Origin: Adineta steineri
Taxonomy: Eukaryota > Rotifera > Eurotatoria > Adinetida > Adinetidae
Assembly (NCBI GenBank): GCA_905250115.1
Contig: CAJNOI010000105.1
Location: 150,243-214,242 of the forward strand
Length of the DNA stretch: 64,000 nt
Direction of reading: 5' to 3'
Within the stretch, counting starts at the first letter, position 1. Every line of letters starts with the position of its first letter. Shown here piece by piece: positions 1 through 13,805 of the stretch. The position numbers and the translations under genes were made by a program. Below the pieces are notes generated by a model. It was not told the origin of the DNA. It worked only from the letters and a program-made list of their open reading frames with translations, and did not search any database.

Positions 1-1307
1 ATGTTTAAATCAATACTTGAACAACAAGATATTGAAGTTATGGTTGGTACAAATGAAAATGGAGAAAATTCAGTTGTTAATCTCAGTAATTCTTTATCAT
101 CATTAGCTGTAAGATATTTAAAAGATCAAAAAATAAATCTAATATATAATACGTAATTGTTTTTTTAGTCCATTACAAGACGAGCACCACCAACAACAAA
201 TGATAATAATGAAACAACAGGTGATGCACGTCGTCGAGGTTTATGTAATCCAGATTATACTTTAAGTGCTGCTAATAAAAATATGTTTACACCAGCAACA
301 GAAGATATTGCTAGAAAAGATTGTAAGTTACTAATAAAAATTTGAAAAAAATACGAAATTAAAGTAATAGAGTCTGAGCTAGTTAAAAGTTATTCTCTAA
401 ATTTAAGCTTAAATAGGAAAAATATACTTCCATATATCAGTTCATTAAGATAAAATACTGTTTTTATTGGATCATTACAATTTCCTTTTACCATAACAAA
501 AGACTAACCACTGTGCAGATCAAATGTTATAATGAGATAGTTATAGATGTTTATTTGATTTCCTAACGTCATTAATTATTTGTTCTCCTTGATTGATACA
601 CTTAAAGATCAATGTAAGATGAGGACAATTTATATAATAATGACATTTTCTATTCAATAGTATCGAAATGATATATACATATATTATTCTTTTTTATTTA
701 GCTAGTTCAAGTAGTAGTTTAGAATCATTGAGTAATACGTCATCAGGTGGTATTCATTCAATACAAAGTTCCAATTTATTCACTAGTCAAACACGCTCAA
801 CTTCCGCTTCATCCTATATAAAACAAATGTCACTGGAGAATTCAAATCGTTTATCAATAACTCATAGTCTTTCATCAAAATTTGAACCCATTGGCAGTTC
901 AACTTCATCTTTAAGAACAACACCAACACCACAAATAACAAATATACCATCAAAAATGTTAGTTTATTATTTTAGAAATAGAAAAATTGATTTATTCCAT
1001 TTTGTATTTAGGCAAACTCGTGGTGTTACTTTATATCGATGTATGGCAGATAATGAGTCAGAATTATCGTTCGGTATAAATGAAATTGTTACTCAAGGTA
1101 AAATTTAATTAGAAATAAAGATTTTTTATATATTTACTCTTAAACTTATTTTAGTTCGCCCATCAAAAGAACCTGGATGGGTAAATATTTAAAATTTAAA
1201 ATAATTTAAAATTTTATTTCTTTTTTTTTGTAAAGGTAATGGGTACAATTAATGGTAAAACTGGTTTGATTCCAGAAAACTATATCAATTTTACTGGCGG
1301 TGTATGA
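1..1307 (+). CDS. GRAF-like RhoGAP, 3' part with C-terminal SH3 domain (5' end outside window)
   Basis: Exons 1-108, 169-322, 702-957, 1012-1097, 1155-1180 and 1236-1307 keep one reading frame and encode about 233 residues. The ATG at base 1 is probably just an internal Met, since the gene enters from the left. The middle is Ser/Thr-rich linker. The last 55 or so residues form an SH3 domain with ALYDY-like LYRCMADNESELSFG, then PSKEPGW and GLIPENYINF. These match the SH3 of GRAF/ARHGAP26-family proteins, where ELSF, EPGW and GKTGLIPENY are characteristic. Family members carry BAR, PH and RhoGAP domains upstream and remodel membranes while switching off RhoA/Cdc42. None of those domains lies inside this window, so the family call rests on the SH3 and the Ser-rich linker. 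Another SH3 protein remains possible. Confidence 0.7.
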
Positions 1308-3574
1308 GGATATACATAAATATATATATGCAATTACGTTCTTTTCTTGTGATATCAAGTATATCAACCCGAATATATATTCTACTCGTTGATCTTATAT
1401 TTCATATTTTGTTTCATTTTGTCATATGTCTCTAGTCGATTGTAATCACCGGCTATTTTGTTCTTTTGTTTGTTTCGGTTTTGATTTAAAAGAAAAACAC
1501 AAGCGAATAATTTCATTAGAATGAAAACTGTTTATTTTTTTTTCGTCTTTTTCTCTTTTTTGTTTATATGAGAATTAATCGTATACTTTATTTTATTTTT
1601 CTGTATATTGAATCTATTAATCAAACTTTGATGTGCGTGCGTTTTCTTATCGAATGGTGCTCTATATAAAATTAAAACCAAAAAAAAAACCACTTATATA
1701 TTTTTTCTGTGTCTACTTGATTTATTCAACAAAAAAACAAACAAGAATAAATATCTTATGTTTTCTTTTTGCTATGAATGTTCATATTTTTTCCTTGTTC
1801 TTCTTTGGTTCTCTTTTGTATTATTGCTTGCAATTATATGTATATTTGTGTGCGTGTGTGTATTGGTTAGCTGCACGAGTTTTTTTGTCTGTCTATAAAA
1901 AAAGAAGAAATATTTGTATGATGCTAAAGATGATTCTTTTTGTATGAATGAAATTGCGGATTTGGATAAGTCATCGATGGAAGATTTTGTGTATATTTTT
2001 GTTGTCAAAAGATGATAAACTTATATATCTATGTACTCATTTCTGGAATTAATTAAGCGTGAATAGAAATAATATTTTTGAGATTGATAATAAGGGCAAA
2101 ATCATGATCAGAATTAATATGATATTAATTCATACTATCAAATGTTAGACATGAAGTAGACGATACATGTGGAAAGAAATTAGATAGATACACATACCCA
2201 TTAGTTAAGGTTGATTTAAACCAAATTATTTGTTGATCATCCATAAAGCTTTCTGTTGTTTTTTCTATTGATGATGACATAATATCAATTTATGTGGGTA
2301 TAGTTTTTATAAATGATATAATGTATCATAACTGACCACTTTCGATATGTAAAGTGTTTTGTTTAAAAAAATAAAAGAAAGTAATTATAAAGGAAGTTTA
2401 CTTTGAAGAAATATTTTACATAAGAGAAAAGAATAAGTGTTATCATTGAATAAATTGCTTTTTCATATCGATGTGTATTTGTAAGGTGATATTTATTTAT
2501 TCTTTGTATAATTTACAATAACAAAAAATGTGATATAAGAAAATTGATGACATAGAATAAATGTTCACATTTCGTATCTTATTTTCAAAAATACTATTTT
2601 TTGTATTTTATCTGATTACATGTTATTATTAAAAATCCCTTATAAGTAATAATTCAGGAAAATAAAATCAGGCATATATATAATTGTCTATAAAATGCGT
2701 GAAATTTTCTTCACGCTACGCTAATCATTTTTTCGTATATACAATAGGACGTTGTCTTGTTCAATACACAAAACTATTGCCTAACCATCATTTCCTCTTA
2801 TATTCTACTATTGAGAATATAAGACTATTTTTAACCGTTACGCATTTTTTCTTTCTACTTTACTTTTCGATTTTCATTCTCTTATGTCTAGGATTAATCG
2901 AAAGATAATATAGACATATATTTGTTTGAATGAATAAATACATCTTATGATATGTAATTTACTGCTTGACAATTAAGTACAATAAAAGAAATGTTTTGTA
3001 TGGTTAAGACTAATATTTATAATTGTTAACGAACATTATGCATATAGAATTTCGTTTGTTTCTAAAATAAAGTAGATATTAATTTATAGATTATTACATT
3101 GTATCTTGTAATTTATGTATATATTGAGAATTGATTTGCGATTTATTCATTATATATTTAAATAAAATATTATACAGTCATTTGTCAATAGGCATATCTT
3201 ATTAAAATGACATATTATATGCACCGAATAAGAAGGACGAATGAATGAATGATTTTGAAGACAATATAAATTTGTATATTCAACTATCGAATAATTATAT
3301 GAGAAAAAAAAGATATTTCTAACCTTTTTCTTTCTTTTCTACAGTCATTTGTTTTATCTTTATTTGATATCTTAAAATTTATTCATCTATAATAGTTTGA
3401 AATTTTGTTATCGTCTTTCATCAACAATCAAATTTCATTGTTCATCATTATTTCTTTCGATCTATTCGTCACCACTTTACTTAAAGATTTTATCATCATC
3501 TATCAACATTATCTTTCTTTTTCATAGTGTTAAGATAAACGAAAACAATTATTTTTTTTTCTTCTCTTTCTCTG
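1308..3574. other. Non-coding interval between GRAF-like gene and kinase pair
   Basis: AT-rich sequence holding the 3' UTRs of the two convergent genes, with T-rich runs and several AATAAA-like signals. Short open stretches here are low-complexity Phe/Leu/Tyr/Ile translations without splice partners. I see no RNA gene or repeat family. Confidence 0.5.
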
Positions 3575-4515
3575 TTAAAAACCATTTACAACATAATGAT
3601 GTAAAGAAAGTTCTTCGGCTGTTGGTCGATGTTTGGGTGAAAGTCGTAAACACTGTTTCATTGCATTATGAACACTTGGCGAAACATTAAGATCCAGTGG
3701 CAGATCATCATGTAAATTTTTTAAATATTGAATTTTTTCAAAATTACTATTCAATGATATTAATGGTCGAAAACCTGTTGACATTTCATGAAGAAGAACA
3801 CCTAATGACCATATATCACTTTTATAACCATATTTAGGTGGAAGTCCTATGGATGATTTATGCATTTCAGGTGCACTATAATCAGGTGTTCCAGCCCATA
3901 TACGTCTTTTAGCTGTTACCATACGTGGTAATGTGAAAGAAATACCTAGAATTTAATAGATGATAATAATAGAATCAAATAAAAACTATCATAATTATTT
4001 TTACCTAAATCAATAATACGTATTTGTCCATCTGGTAAGATAATAAGATTTTCTGGTTTAAGATCTGAATGTACAATACGTGCACGATGTAAAAATCTTA
4101 CACCATCAACAAGTTGACGCCAAAATAGATGTACACTTTCTGGTGATAAATGTGGTACAGGTGGATTAGGATATTTTGGTAAAAAATATCGAAGCGGTGT
4201 ACCTTGTTCCATAGCAATAACACCGGCATTATGTATATCATAATCATATATACGAACAATATATGGATTAATTGCTTGTAAACGTAATAGATATTGTAAT
4301 TCTTTTTGAAAACTTTGTCGACGTGATATTGTTGATGCTCTTACAGTAACATTTTGATGTTCTAAATCAATTATTTTTAAAGCAATTGATTGCTTTGTAC
4401 GTGCATCATGTGCTGAATAAACTTTTGAATGAAGACCAAAACCAAGCATGCCATCAATCGTATATAATCCATGTCGTAAATGTAGACGACGTCCTGGTAG
4501 TATAATATCACCCAT
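3575..4515 (-). CDS. TTK/Mps1-like protein kinase, paralogue A
   Basis: Exons 4515-4005 and 3945-3575 give about 293 residues, almost entirely a kinase domain. The ATG at 4515 (MGDIILPG) is preferred. An in-frame codon 24 triplets upstream would only add a hydrophobic/basic leader. Visible motifs are a glycine loop GFGLHSKV, the ATP lysine in IALKIID, catalytic loop IVHSDLKPEN, DLG in place of DFG, SAPEM and DIWSLG. HSDLKP in place of HRDLKP is the TTK/Mps1 signature, and the C-lobe ending (CLRLSPKHRPTAEEL) fits that family. TTK proper has a long N-terminal TPR/regulatory region that is absent here, so this is a stripped-down relative. Catalytic Lys, Asp and Mg-binding Asp are all present, so activity is likely. 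The intron splits the DLG glycine codon. A divergent paralogue lies just upstream on the same strand. Confidence 0.75.
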
Positions 4516-5026
4516 GATAAATTTGTCTTTTTCTTTTTTTGTCAAAAATATTTCGATGGTCACTTTGTCACTTAAACATATATACACGACAAAAAACGAA
4601 AGGCTTCGTCAATCATTCATACAGATACATACGCAATGAAATAAACGAAAAGGTGAGATGTAGTGATGCGATGCGTTCGTATATATGCACGCGCACAAAG
4701 AAAAAGACAGTGGGTAATCGAGCAATACTGAACAAAAGAAGAAATGTAGGAGCAAAGCAATTATCAATTGAAGTTTTTTTTTTTTCATAGATGTGCTGTT
4801 CTTGCCTCATATATATTACATCATAGTAGGGTACATCTAGTTATATTTTACATATATATATATATCAATGTATGACGAGTCAGTTAGTTAGCATATGAAG
4901 AAGATAGAGCATTCGAAATGATGACAATATAAATCAAAAAACAAACGATGAGAAAAACAGATGCAAATTATGACAAAAAAGAATAATGAAAAAGAAAAAA
5001 AAAAGAAACTCATTCTTTTTTTAAAA
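4516..5026. other. Spacer between the two kinase paralogues
   Basis: About 510 bp separates the stop of paralogue B from the start of paralogue A on the minus strand. It is AT-rich, with a (TA)n-like run near 4850-4864. It must contain the promoter or trans-splice site of paralogue A, but no motif is decisive. Confidence 0.4.
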
Positions 5027-6208
5027 TCAACGTGGTCGTGTTAAAAATGGATGATTTAATATTTCTTCTGTATCGGGTCGCCTTCGATGATTTGAACGTA
5101 AACAACGTCTGAGTATATCACGTAATTCTCTATCAGGATGATATGGTATATTCATATCTCGACGTAATCGTCCTAAAAAGCTTATTTTTCTTTCACTGTT
5201 TCCGAGATACTGTAAAGGCCGAAAACCAAACACCATTTCAAATAAAATAATGCCAAGTGCCCATACATCAGCTTTATAACCAAATTTTGCTCGTTCAGTA
5301 AAAACACCACTAGGATGAACCATTTCTGGAGCTACATAATCTATTTGAAAAATAAAAATAAAATTAATTTTCTTCATATCTTTTTTTTTGTCTCAATTAG
5401 AGCTATGTAAGTCACTACTAGTTTCCGAAAACAAAATAAAACATACAATTAGCTAGCATTCTTTGAATAAATAAAAAAAAAGCTTCTATATACTTTCAGA
5501 AACCTATTTCATAATAGAAAATGTCTAAAATATTTGAAAATCTTTTAATAGATTGAACAAAAAAAAATGAATCTTGAAGTCATTTGTAATTTAACTTACC
5601 TAGTAGTTAATTTTTCGCTTTTAAAATAAAAATTTACCTGGTGTTCCAGCAGCAGCATGTAAGCGACTAGTTACATTGGGTGGTAATTCAAAGCTTATAC
5701 CCATATCAATAAGTCTTAATGTTCCACCATGTTTACCAACTTGAATAAAATTCTCTGGTTTACAATCACCATGAACAATTCCAGCATGATGCATATAATA
5801 AATAGCTGAAACCATTTGTGACCAAAATTTTTGAACATATGATAATGGCATTCGCATTCCAAGACGAAGAAATTGAATTAAAGTATCACGAAATGTTCCA
5901 CCACGTTCCATAACAATCATTCCATAGCGATCAGTTTGATCATGATTAAATATACGAATTACATATGGATTTATATTTTGTAAATAAAGTAGTAATTCAA
6001 TTTCTTTCCAATATGAATGTTGTCGAGCTTCTGTACTTAATGAACTACCATTAATTCCAGAAGCAAAATTTACTACTTTAATAGCCACCGGATTATTATC
6101 ACTTAAATCATATCCACCATAAACAGTACTGTGAAGACCATGACCTATTTCTTCCTCTACTTTATACTGGCTTTCGCCTATAACTAAGATCCGGTTCGTG
6201 TTCGTCAT
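5027..6208 (-). CDS. TTK/Mps1-like protein kinase, paralogue B
   Basis: Exons 6208-5638 and 5340-5027 give about 294 residues, again a bare kinase domain and nearly the same length as its neighbour. Motifs: IGHGLHSTVYGG (glycine loop), VAIKVVN (ATP lysine), gatekeeper region IVMERGG, catalytic loop IVHGDCKPENF, DMG in place of DFG, TPDYVAPEM, DVWALG, and CLRSNHRRRPDTEEIL. Catalytic residues are intact although HRD has become HGD, and the residue before KPEN is Cys rather than Leu. The order of motifs and the NPYVIRIFNHD stretch match paralogue A (NPYIVRIYDYD), so this is an old tandem duplication. The single intron sits in the activation segment just before APE, a different place from paralogue A, so the introns were gained or lost after duplication. 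The 298-bp intron is long for this genome. Confidence 0.75.
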
Positions 6209-7146
6209 TTGAAAAATTAAAAAAAAACTTCACTATTCGATATCAAAACATTTGGCGTTATGATACAAAACATCACTATTATAAAGTAGACGTTTTGTAG
6301 ATGTTAACAGGTAAACACATAAAAAAAACGTAAGAAAAAACCTTCCGGTTACAAGGTTATTGGACCGTTAATTAATTTGGCAGAATGCTAAATGAAACAG
6401 TTGATGACAACATATACATTCCTTTGTATCATCATTTATAACTAATCAAAATATTGACTTGCTTGTTGAGTTATTCTGTCATTTTTTCACTTATTTTTCA
6501 TTCAAGCGAATCATTTTACATAAAAGGAAGGTCATCCCTCGGGCTGTTTTTTAGATCTATATTGCAATTCAGTTAATTGATTTAGTAGATTCAGTTAGAA
6601 TAATTAAAAAGACAACAACAACAAATTTTTTTATGTAATCTGTATGCAAGATTTTTTTTTGGTCAAATAAATCTTTATTTATCAAAACTATCTTAGATAA
6701 TCATGATAAGATATATATGTTTCTATCAACATTGAATTTATGATTGATAATAATATAGATATTTAAAATTTATCTTAGTTTAAAAATAAGTATCAATGAC
6801 CAAAGAAGCCGAATGAAACTTTTAAATACACGTATACACACATATATGTATATATGTATCAATCGAACACGATTTTAATGACTTCAATAATCTTTTGTTA
6901 ATCAATCTTTTTAATTTCCTATTGTATTATTCTTTTCGAATACATCTATATACATATAACATTATAGAAACAATCAAACGAATGAATACAATGATTCTAT
7001 TAAAGCTTTGAAAAGATGTTGTTGTTTAATACCTTCCGTTCACATAAGGTATTATGTTTTTTTTTTCGTGAGTATAATTATTCATTCTTTCACATACACA
7101 CAAACAATAAGCTCTTTTAAAAATATATATACATTAACAAGAGAGT
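6209..7146. other. Non-coding interval
   Basis: AT-rich DNA upstream of kinase B and downstream of the EGF-module gene (both minus strand). It has T-runs and short (CA/TA) tracts near 6830-6860. No open frame with splice support was seen. Confidence 0.4.
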
Positions 7147-8195
7147 TCAACTCATCATGTCGCCACGTTTTGGTTTATCATTAACTAAAGTAAAATAAAA
7201 TAATATATTTTTGTATTCAATTGAAAATTTTTCATATGTATTCATTTACCTTTCCACAGATCACAAAATTCCCCATATATATCAGTTGGACATATACATT
7301 TGCCTGTAGTAGGATGACATGCACCGAGACCGCATGGTTTACAAATATTTTCACATGCATTTCCCCAACGATTAGGTGGACATGATAACGCAAAATCTTC
7401 TCTTACTAATGTATTTGTTGTGGTTGTTGTTGTTGTTAGAATATCTGCAGAAGAACGTCTTAATAACATTATCATTGGCGTAGAAATTATCGGACGATTT
7501 GAAATCATCGTTGCTATGGTTGTTGTATTTGTCATATTCATTATACCATAATGATTATTTACTGTCGTATTAATAATAACAGGACGGATAAGTTTATTTA
7601 ATAAAAAAATGCCAAGGCCAATAAGTAATAATAAAAGAAATGAAATAATACATGCGCATATTGCTAAGTTTTTATTTTCCAAATAAAAAAGAACAGGTGA
7701 TGTACTACGTGAAGTATTTGGTGAACAATTTCCATTATCATCTTCTCCAGCATGATCATAGAAATTCTCATTGGAATGTGGAAGATTATTTAAACTACCA
7801 TTAACAATACCAAGTGATTTTGATGGAAACTAAATAAAATTATATTTTTGAAAAGAAACAGAATAAAATCTTCTTAATAATCAACTTACAGTTTCAAAAT
7901 ATTGTATTGGATTATCATAAGTATTAATATATGTATTATCATAATGTTCACTACTATTAATATAGGATGATGATGTTGCTGATCCAAGATCACCAGCTAT
8001 TGTTATATCATATAGACGATTTTCACATATGTTTATTGTTGGTAATGTTTTTAAATATGAATGAAATGGACGATTGTCATTTGATGAATGTGATGATGAT
8101 GTTGTTGTTGTCGTCGTCGTACGAGCATAAGTTCGATTGCTGTATAATGTATGACGAGGTTGACTATCAAACGACATTGTTGCATGTGTTGTCAT
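7147..8195 (-). CDS. Single-pass membrane protein with one EGF-like module
   Basis: Exons 8195-7890, 7829-7250 and 7184-7147 give about 307 residues. The first 150 or so residues are Thr/Ser/Asn/His-rich with no signal peptide. A strong membrane segment follows (LAICACIISFLLLLLIGLGI), then about 80 Thr-rich residues and an EGF/laminin-type module beginning CPPNRWGNACENICKPC and ending CICPTDIYGEFCDL. The arrangement predicts a type II protein with the cysteine module outside the cell, as in teneurin-like or MEGF-like proteins but much shorter. The last intron is my choice. Read-through would instead end two codons later (stop at 7242-7244), while splicing to 7184 adds VNDKPKRGDMMS. No specific orthologue recognised. 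Confidence 0.6.
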
Positions 8196-11100
8196 TTCAA
8201 CGTGGTTGGATAAATGCTTTGTATGTCGTTGAAAAAAATGGGAGAGAGAGAGAAGATGAGGAGTTCAAATCGCAAAATCAAATTGAAACGATTATGTAAT
8301 TTTGACGTGTTTTATATTTTATATGTACATCGACAGCAGGTGATGAATAATGGTACCTTGAATGTACATATGGTAAGTGTAGAAATAGCAAAAATTGAAG
8401 TGGACTCTATTTGGCCAGCAGTGAAAATTTACAGCTTTGGATCATCTTCTTATTCTGTTCCTTATAAATGGGTTATGTATTTAAAATCGCCTATATTTTA
8501 TATGTATGTTAGCATAGCAAAAGTATATGTGATCATAACGTCTTAACCAAGAAGAGAATCACTTTTTTCCTCTTTCTCCCTCTCTCTCTCTTTCTCTTTC
8601 TCTTTCTGTCTCTCTCTTGTTTCTTCATCTTTGTTTCATTTTGTATTCAAACCTTCTCTCTATGTTGCTATTGTTGATAAAAAGAAAACAACATGTGGAG
8701 CAGACTGCCTATGCTTTTTTTCGAAATTGAACAACGATGTCTCTTTATATCTTGAAAGTCGACCTAACACTTGACTGGTTAGAAGCCCAGGACATTCATT
8801 TTTAATTGTCAAGTGTTAATAAAGCACTGCGCGCATATACACACATATATATACATATATATATACAAGAAGTCCTGCAATGTCAAAATTGAAGATATAG
8901 AAAAGAAAGGGACGACGAAGGGGAGACAGAAACTAACGACCATAATCGTATAAAAGATATTTATAATTCCGATTAAATATTCTTAATGTTTGTCTGAGTA
9001 TAACTTCGATAGAAAAGAAAGTTTTTTCAAGGAGAATATTTAATCTTAGGCAGACGAACTAACTATGTCTACTGTTAACGATGGCACTTTGTTACTCTCG
9101 TTTTGTTAATTTTGAACACACAATCCTCTAGCGCGCACACACGCATGCAATCAATTGTTACGCGAATGTATATGTTACATATGACAATGGTGGCGGTGGC
9201 GGTGACGACGCGACTATGTACTCGTGATAAATAAGGTTCAAATGTTCTTTAAATTTTTTTTTTGTTTAACAATACTTCATGTTGATCGTAATGTGCACTT
9301 TTTTTCTTCTCTCTTTCTCAGGCTTCTTCTACAGTACCTGCCGCCTTCCATAAATGCATGGACAAAATGAAAAAGGATACAGTAGACCCTGCGGTATTCC
9401 GGTGTTTATGTTTACCTTGAACTCGTATGTGTAGCAGAGCTTCAGGTCGAGTCGTCGTCATTCGTGCATTGATTTATATTTAAAAATGTGCTTGCGATGT
9501 ACACGTAATCCTTTTACAAATGAGCTTTTTTTTTCTTTTTCTTCTTTCACTCTCTCTCTCTCTCTCACTCTTCTCTTCTTTAATGACAATGACACAAAGA
9601 AGCACAAAACCTACTACTCACTCACATGTGCCGCGATGATAATCTACAATTAAACGTGAACAAACGCCTTCAACTGTGTACATGTATATGTGTATATATA
9701 TATACAGATACTTTTACCCGTGCGTTCGCGCGTCGTGATATGTTAATACTATATGACACACATATACATATATATGTATATATATATACATAGGAAGAGA
9801 GAGAGAGAGCTTGATGAAATGAATAGGTGATGATTATGATCCTGATGAAGAGAAGAAAGAAAGAAAAACCCATTTACACTTTTTTTATCAATATATAAGT
9901 AAATGGCAAGAGTCAATCTTTTCTGATCACTTGTAAAATTCCATTAATGACTCTAATCCGTTATATACATATGCGCATGTTAAGTGAAGGATGAAAGAAT
10001 TGTTGACTAAAGTAGAATAAATTAAATATTTCAGCAAAATTAAATTTTATTATCCCTTGAGAATTAATCATATATTCCAAGGAAAAGAACAGTTATCGAT
10101 TGGCAATTGAAATATGAATAATTGTGTTTATCAATACTAAATAGAATCAATTATTCTTTCATTTAACTTATAAGATTTCTTTAATAAAAACGTTATCAAG
10201 TATTATCGATTATAAAAAATGACAGATTAAATTTATTAATAAAAATTTTTCTGTGTTAATTTTTTTGATAGTTATCATAGACGATTAAAATGAAATGGCT
10301 TCATTTATATACGTATATATCTACACGCTCAATAGACTAACAAAGAATCATGCAATTGTTTTAATTCTCATACACATGACTCTTTCTTTTCTTCTTCAAG
10401 CAGTTAACTATTTAAATTTTCAAAGTCATATGAATATAAATAACAAGTGACTGCTTATATAATACTGGTAGAGAAAATGAATTATTTTAATTGCTATTTT
10501 ACTGTACATTATAAGAATAAGAAATATATAAAATAAAGAAAAATTAATATAGTTAATGGAAATGTAGACATGCTACAATGGGCATTTAAACAAAGCTACT
10601 TAACACAGTTTGGACATTTAAGAAAAAAAAAGACCATCAATGATGTTTATATAAGTGAATGAAAATTGAAGATTTTATTTAAGTTAAATTAATGAAATAT
10701 TTGTGACATGTCTCATTTATAACATTGAGATTTATAGAAAAAATGATTATTAATGTATTAACAGGTTGATTGAAATAACAATTTCATAAAATATATTCGA
10801 CTGAAATCGTAAACGAAATTAAATGTAATTATACTGATCAAATATAACCTTGACGGCCTTATTTAAACAAACATTTTTATATAGTGAATCTTATGACTCT
10901 ATCAATTTTTAATCAAATGATGGTCATATCGGCCATCTGTCTCAACTGATTATTAACATTAGTAAGACGATGGCTACTATAAAAAAAAATAATTATCCTA
11001 ATGTTTTATCATTAATGTGGTATTTTTTTTCGCATTACGCGTAACGTAAAGGTAACTATATGATCATTTGTAAGATTTATACCACTTGATGATAAATGTT

Positions 11101-11965
11101 AAAAGTACATGGCATTGATTGAAAATAAAAATCTTTCGAAGAAGGACATTAAAAGAGAGAGAAAAAGAAAGATCGAAATCTTTATCTATGAATCTATAAG
11201 TCAATATTGAACATTTTTGTTAATTTTATAAGAACTATCGTATTCTCAATTACATATTTCGTTAAATATTATAGAATATTTTGCTGTCCTATTTTCATGA
11301 AAATATTCGTGTAAACAAAAATAAATGTTTCGCTTTTTTAATCAAATATGTATATAATTATATAAATATTTTCAAGTGAAATTATTCGTCTGGAAAAAAA
11401 TTTCAATATTATATCGGAAGTAAAGATTTTACTCTTTTTTCCGTCATAGAAAAAAAACTCATATTTCCAACTCATAGAAACTGTAAAACTAGGTAATATA
11501 TATTTCTTTTATATTGCATATTAGTAATGCTACTTTGTTTTACATAAGTTTCATTCAACTTTGTTAATTACAAACTAAGACTTCCTGTATACGGGGAAAT
11601 CATAAAAAATCTATTAAATATGAATAGGATTATATTATACAGCTGTTATTTGAACATTAAACTACTCCTCTAATTGTATGACATCTACGAAAATCGGGTT
11701 TCATTGCATCAAAACTTCAAGACATTGTCAGATGTCGTAGGCAATCAAGAATGTACAATATCATCGAATTTATCGCTACTTTCTATGTAAAACTAGACGA
11801 TGATATTAGCGACATTCGATTATTTTAGTCCAAGTATACTCTTGCCTTGTCTCGAGAGAGAAAAAAAGTCGAGTTATAATTCTCATCTTGGATCTTATGA
11901 AAATTTCTTATTCTAAACTGTGATATTTAGATAAACTTGTATTTTTTTTAATACTGTGATATTCA
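8196..11965. other. 3.8-kb gene desert with simple repeats
   Basis: No gene could be supported here. It contains (CT)n tracts at about 8570-8620 and 9548-9570, (TA/CA)n tracts at about 8840-8870 and 9690-9795, and a GC-richer patch around 9100-9480. Stop codons are dense in all frames from 9.9 kb on. It probably holds the promoter region of the EGF-module gene and the upstream region of DNAJC22. Confidence 0.5.
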
Positions 11966-13805
11966 ATGGCTGATAATAAAAGTTTGATATTAACATATAT
12001 ATTTTCATTAATTGGTGGTCTTTTCGGTGTTCACCATCTTTATTTGGGTCGTACTCAACATGCTTTAGTATGGTTCACAACATTTGGTGGTTTTGGTATT
12101 GGATTTATTTATGAATTTTTCTTTTTATTAAAAAGATATGTTCAAGAAACTAATAATGATCATTTGATAATCAATGAATATAGAATAAAAATGTTACAAA
12201 AAAAATCACCTTCATTCGAAATATATAGACTATGTGGTAAGCAAATAAAATTCAATGAAAAAAAACAACAGTAAACAAAAATCAGCTGACTATGATTAAA
12301 TCATTCAAATTTAAGTTGTATATTTTGAATGATTTAAATATTTGAATGTAGTCAAAATTGAAAGATCTATGAGCGAAACATTAAAATATTCTTTTCTAAT
12401 TGTTTTAATGCGGTCGAGGGTAGATACAGATATAATACTGTAAAGATTTAAAATAATTGTTTTCATTTCTTTCAGGTCAATATCTTACATCAGTTTTTTA
12501 TGGTTTTATAACATATTATGCTTTTCCTGATACATGGCATAAACAATCTCTCTTATCATTATTTATTGGATGTTGTACTGTATTTGCTATTGCTGTTGGT
12601 AAGTCAATAAAACTGAAATGAATCAAATAATTTTGAACTATTTTATTTTAGGTACACAAATGATGGGCACAATTGGACCACGTCAATGTTCATTTATGTG
12701 GCCGTTATTAGGTGCAATACTTGGTATGCCTTTTATCGTATGGCGTTCGGATTTATCACCATCTTTTAATATACCAGCATTTTTAAGTTCTTGGATTTTT
12801 GAATGGAAAATTGAATGGAATCCAACATATTTTTTTAATGAATCAGCAATGAAATCTAATGAATTACACTGTTCAAAATTGTCAAAACGAAAAAGACGTC
12901 ATTTTATTAAACGTTGTCTTATATTTGGATTTGGTATAATTATATTTACTTCAATATTCACAACAGCTATATATCAAAATTTGCAAGTTGATATCAAAGG
13001 TCGACGTGTTCGAGTCAAAGATGTTTTAATAGATTTTTTTAAATCACAACAATTTCTTTTATTATATCAACAATTATTAAATGTATTACGACAATTATGG
13101 AGTTTTTATTTAAAACATGGTTTTAAAGGAATATGGACACAAATATGGATGGCACTTGATTCTGAAAGTGAAAGACAAGCATTTGAGGTAGAATAAAAAA
13201 TATGATATTCTTTCACTTTATATCTTATATAGCACAGATGAGCAGACATATGAATATGAAAAGTGTAGATAAAAGGACAAAAGACTAATATATAGTTCTA
13301 CATATTCATATATCTTAGAAAAAATTATAAATTTCTTTTGACAAGTATTGCCACAATAGAAACAATAACGTGCCATAGATAAGAGAAAACATCTTATCGT
13401 TATAATACAACTTCAATCATAGCTACAGATATTTGATAACACCATTGCATATAGTCTTTTGAGCAAGTCAGATTAAAATTGTACTAATATCGATATTTTC
13501 TTTTTCTCAATAATGATTCTTCTTTTAGACACTTAATATTAGCTATGATGCTTCTCAAAAAACTATTGAAACACAATGTCGAACATTATCACGTCAATGG
13601 CATCCAGATAAACATCGGGTAAATATTTTCTTCTATAAACATATTTAAATAGTTATATAAATTCTATGTCTACTTATAGAATCCTAAAGACAAAGCAAAA
13701 GCTGAAGCAATATTTATGAATATTCAACAAGCATGTGATCGTTTATCTAATGAACGTAAACGTCGTCAGTTAATTAATACACAAAAACGTGAAAATCCAT
13801 ATTGA
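11966..13805 (+). CDS. DNAJC22: DNAJC22-like membrane J-domain protein
   Basis: Exons 11966-12236, 12476-12598, 12652-13187, 13529-13618 and 13680-13805 give about 381 residues. The N-terminus is a TM2-type pair of helices (ILTYIFSLIGGLFGVHHLYLG, trimmed here to its core GGLFGVHHLYLG), followed by further membrane segments. The C-terminal 70 residues are a J domain with the key HPD motif in RQWHPDKHRNPKDKAKAE. TM2 helices plus a C-terminal J domain is the unusual layout of DNAJC22, the vertebrate relative of Drosophila Wurst, a recruiter of Hsc70 to clathrin-mediated endocytosis. A C-terminal J domain is rare among DNAJ proteins, which makes the assignment strong. All introns keep phase. CDC27 starts 406 bp downstream on the same strand. 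Confidence 0.88.

Noticed and set aside
9320-9420. Plus-strand open stretch after a polypyrimidine-CAG acceptor, with less AT-rich codons (reads ...AFHKCMDKMKKDTVDPA)
   Set aside because: No upstream or downstream partner exon could be found, and the frame stops soon after. It may be a chance or decayed exon.
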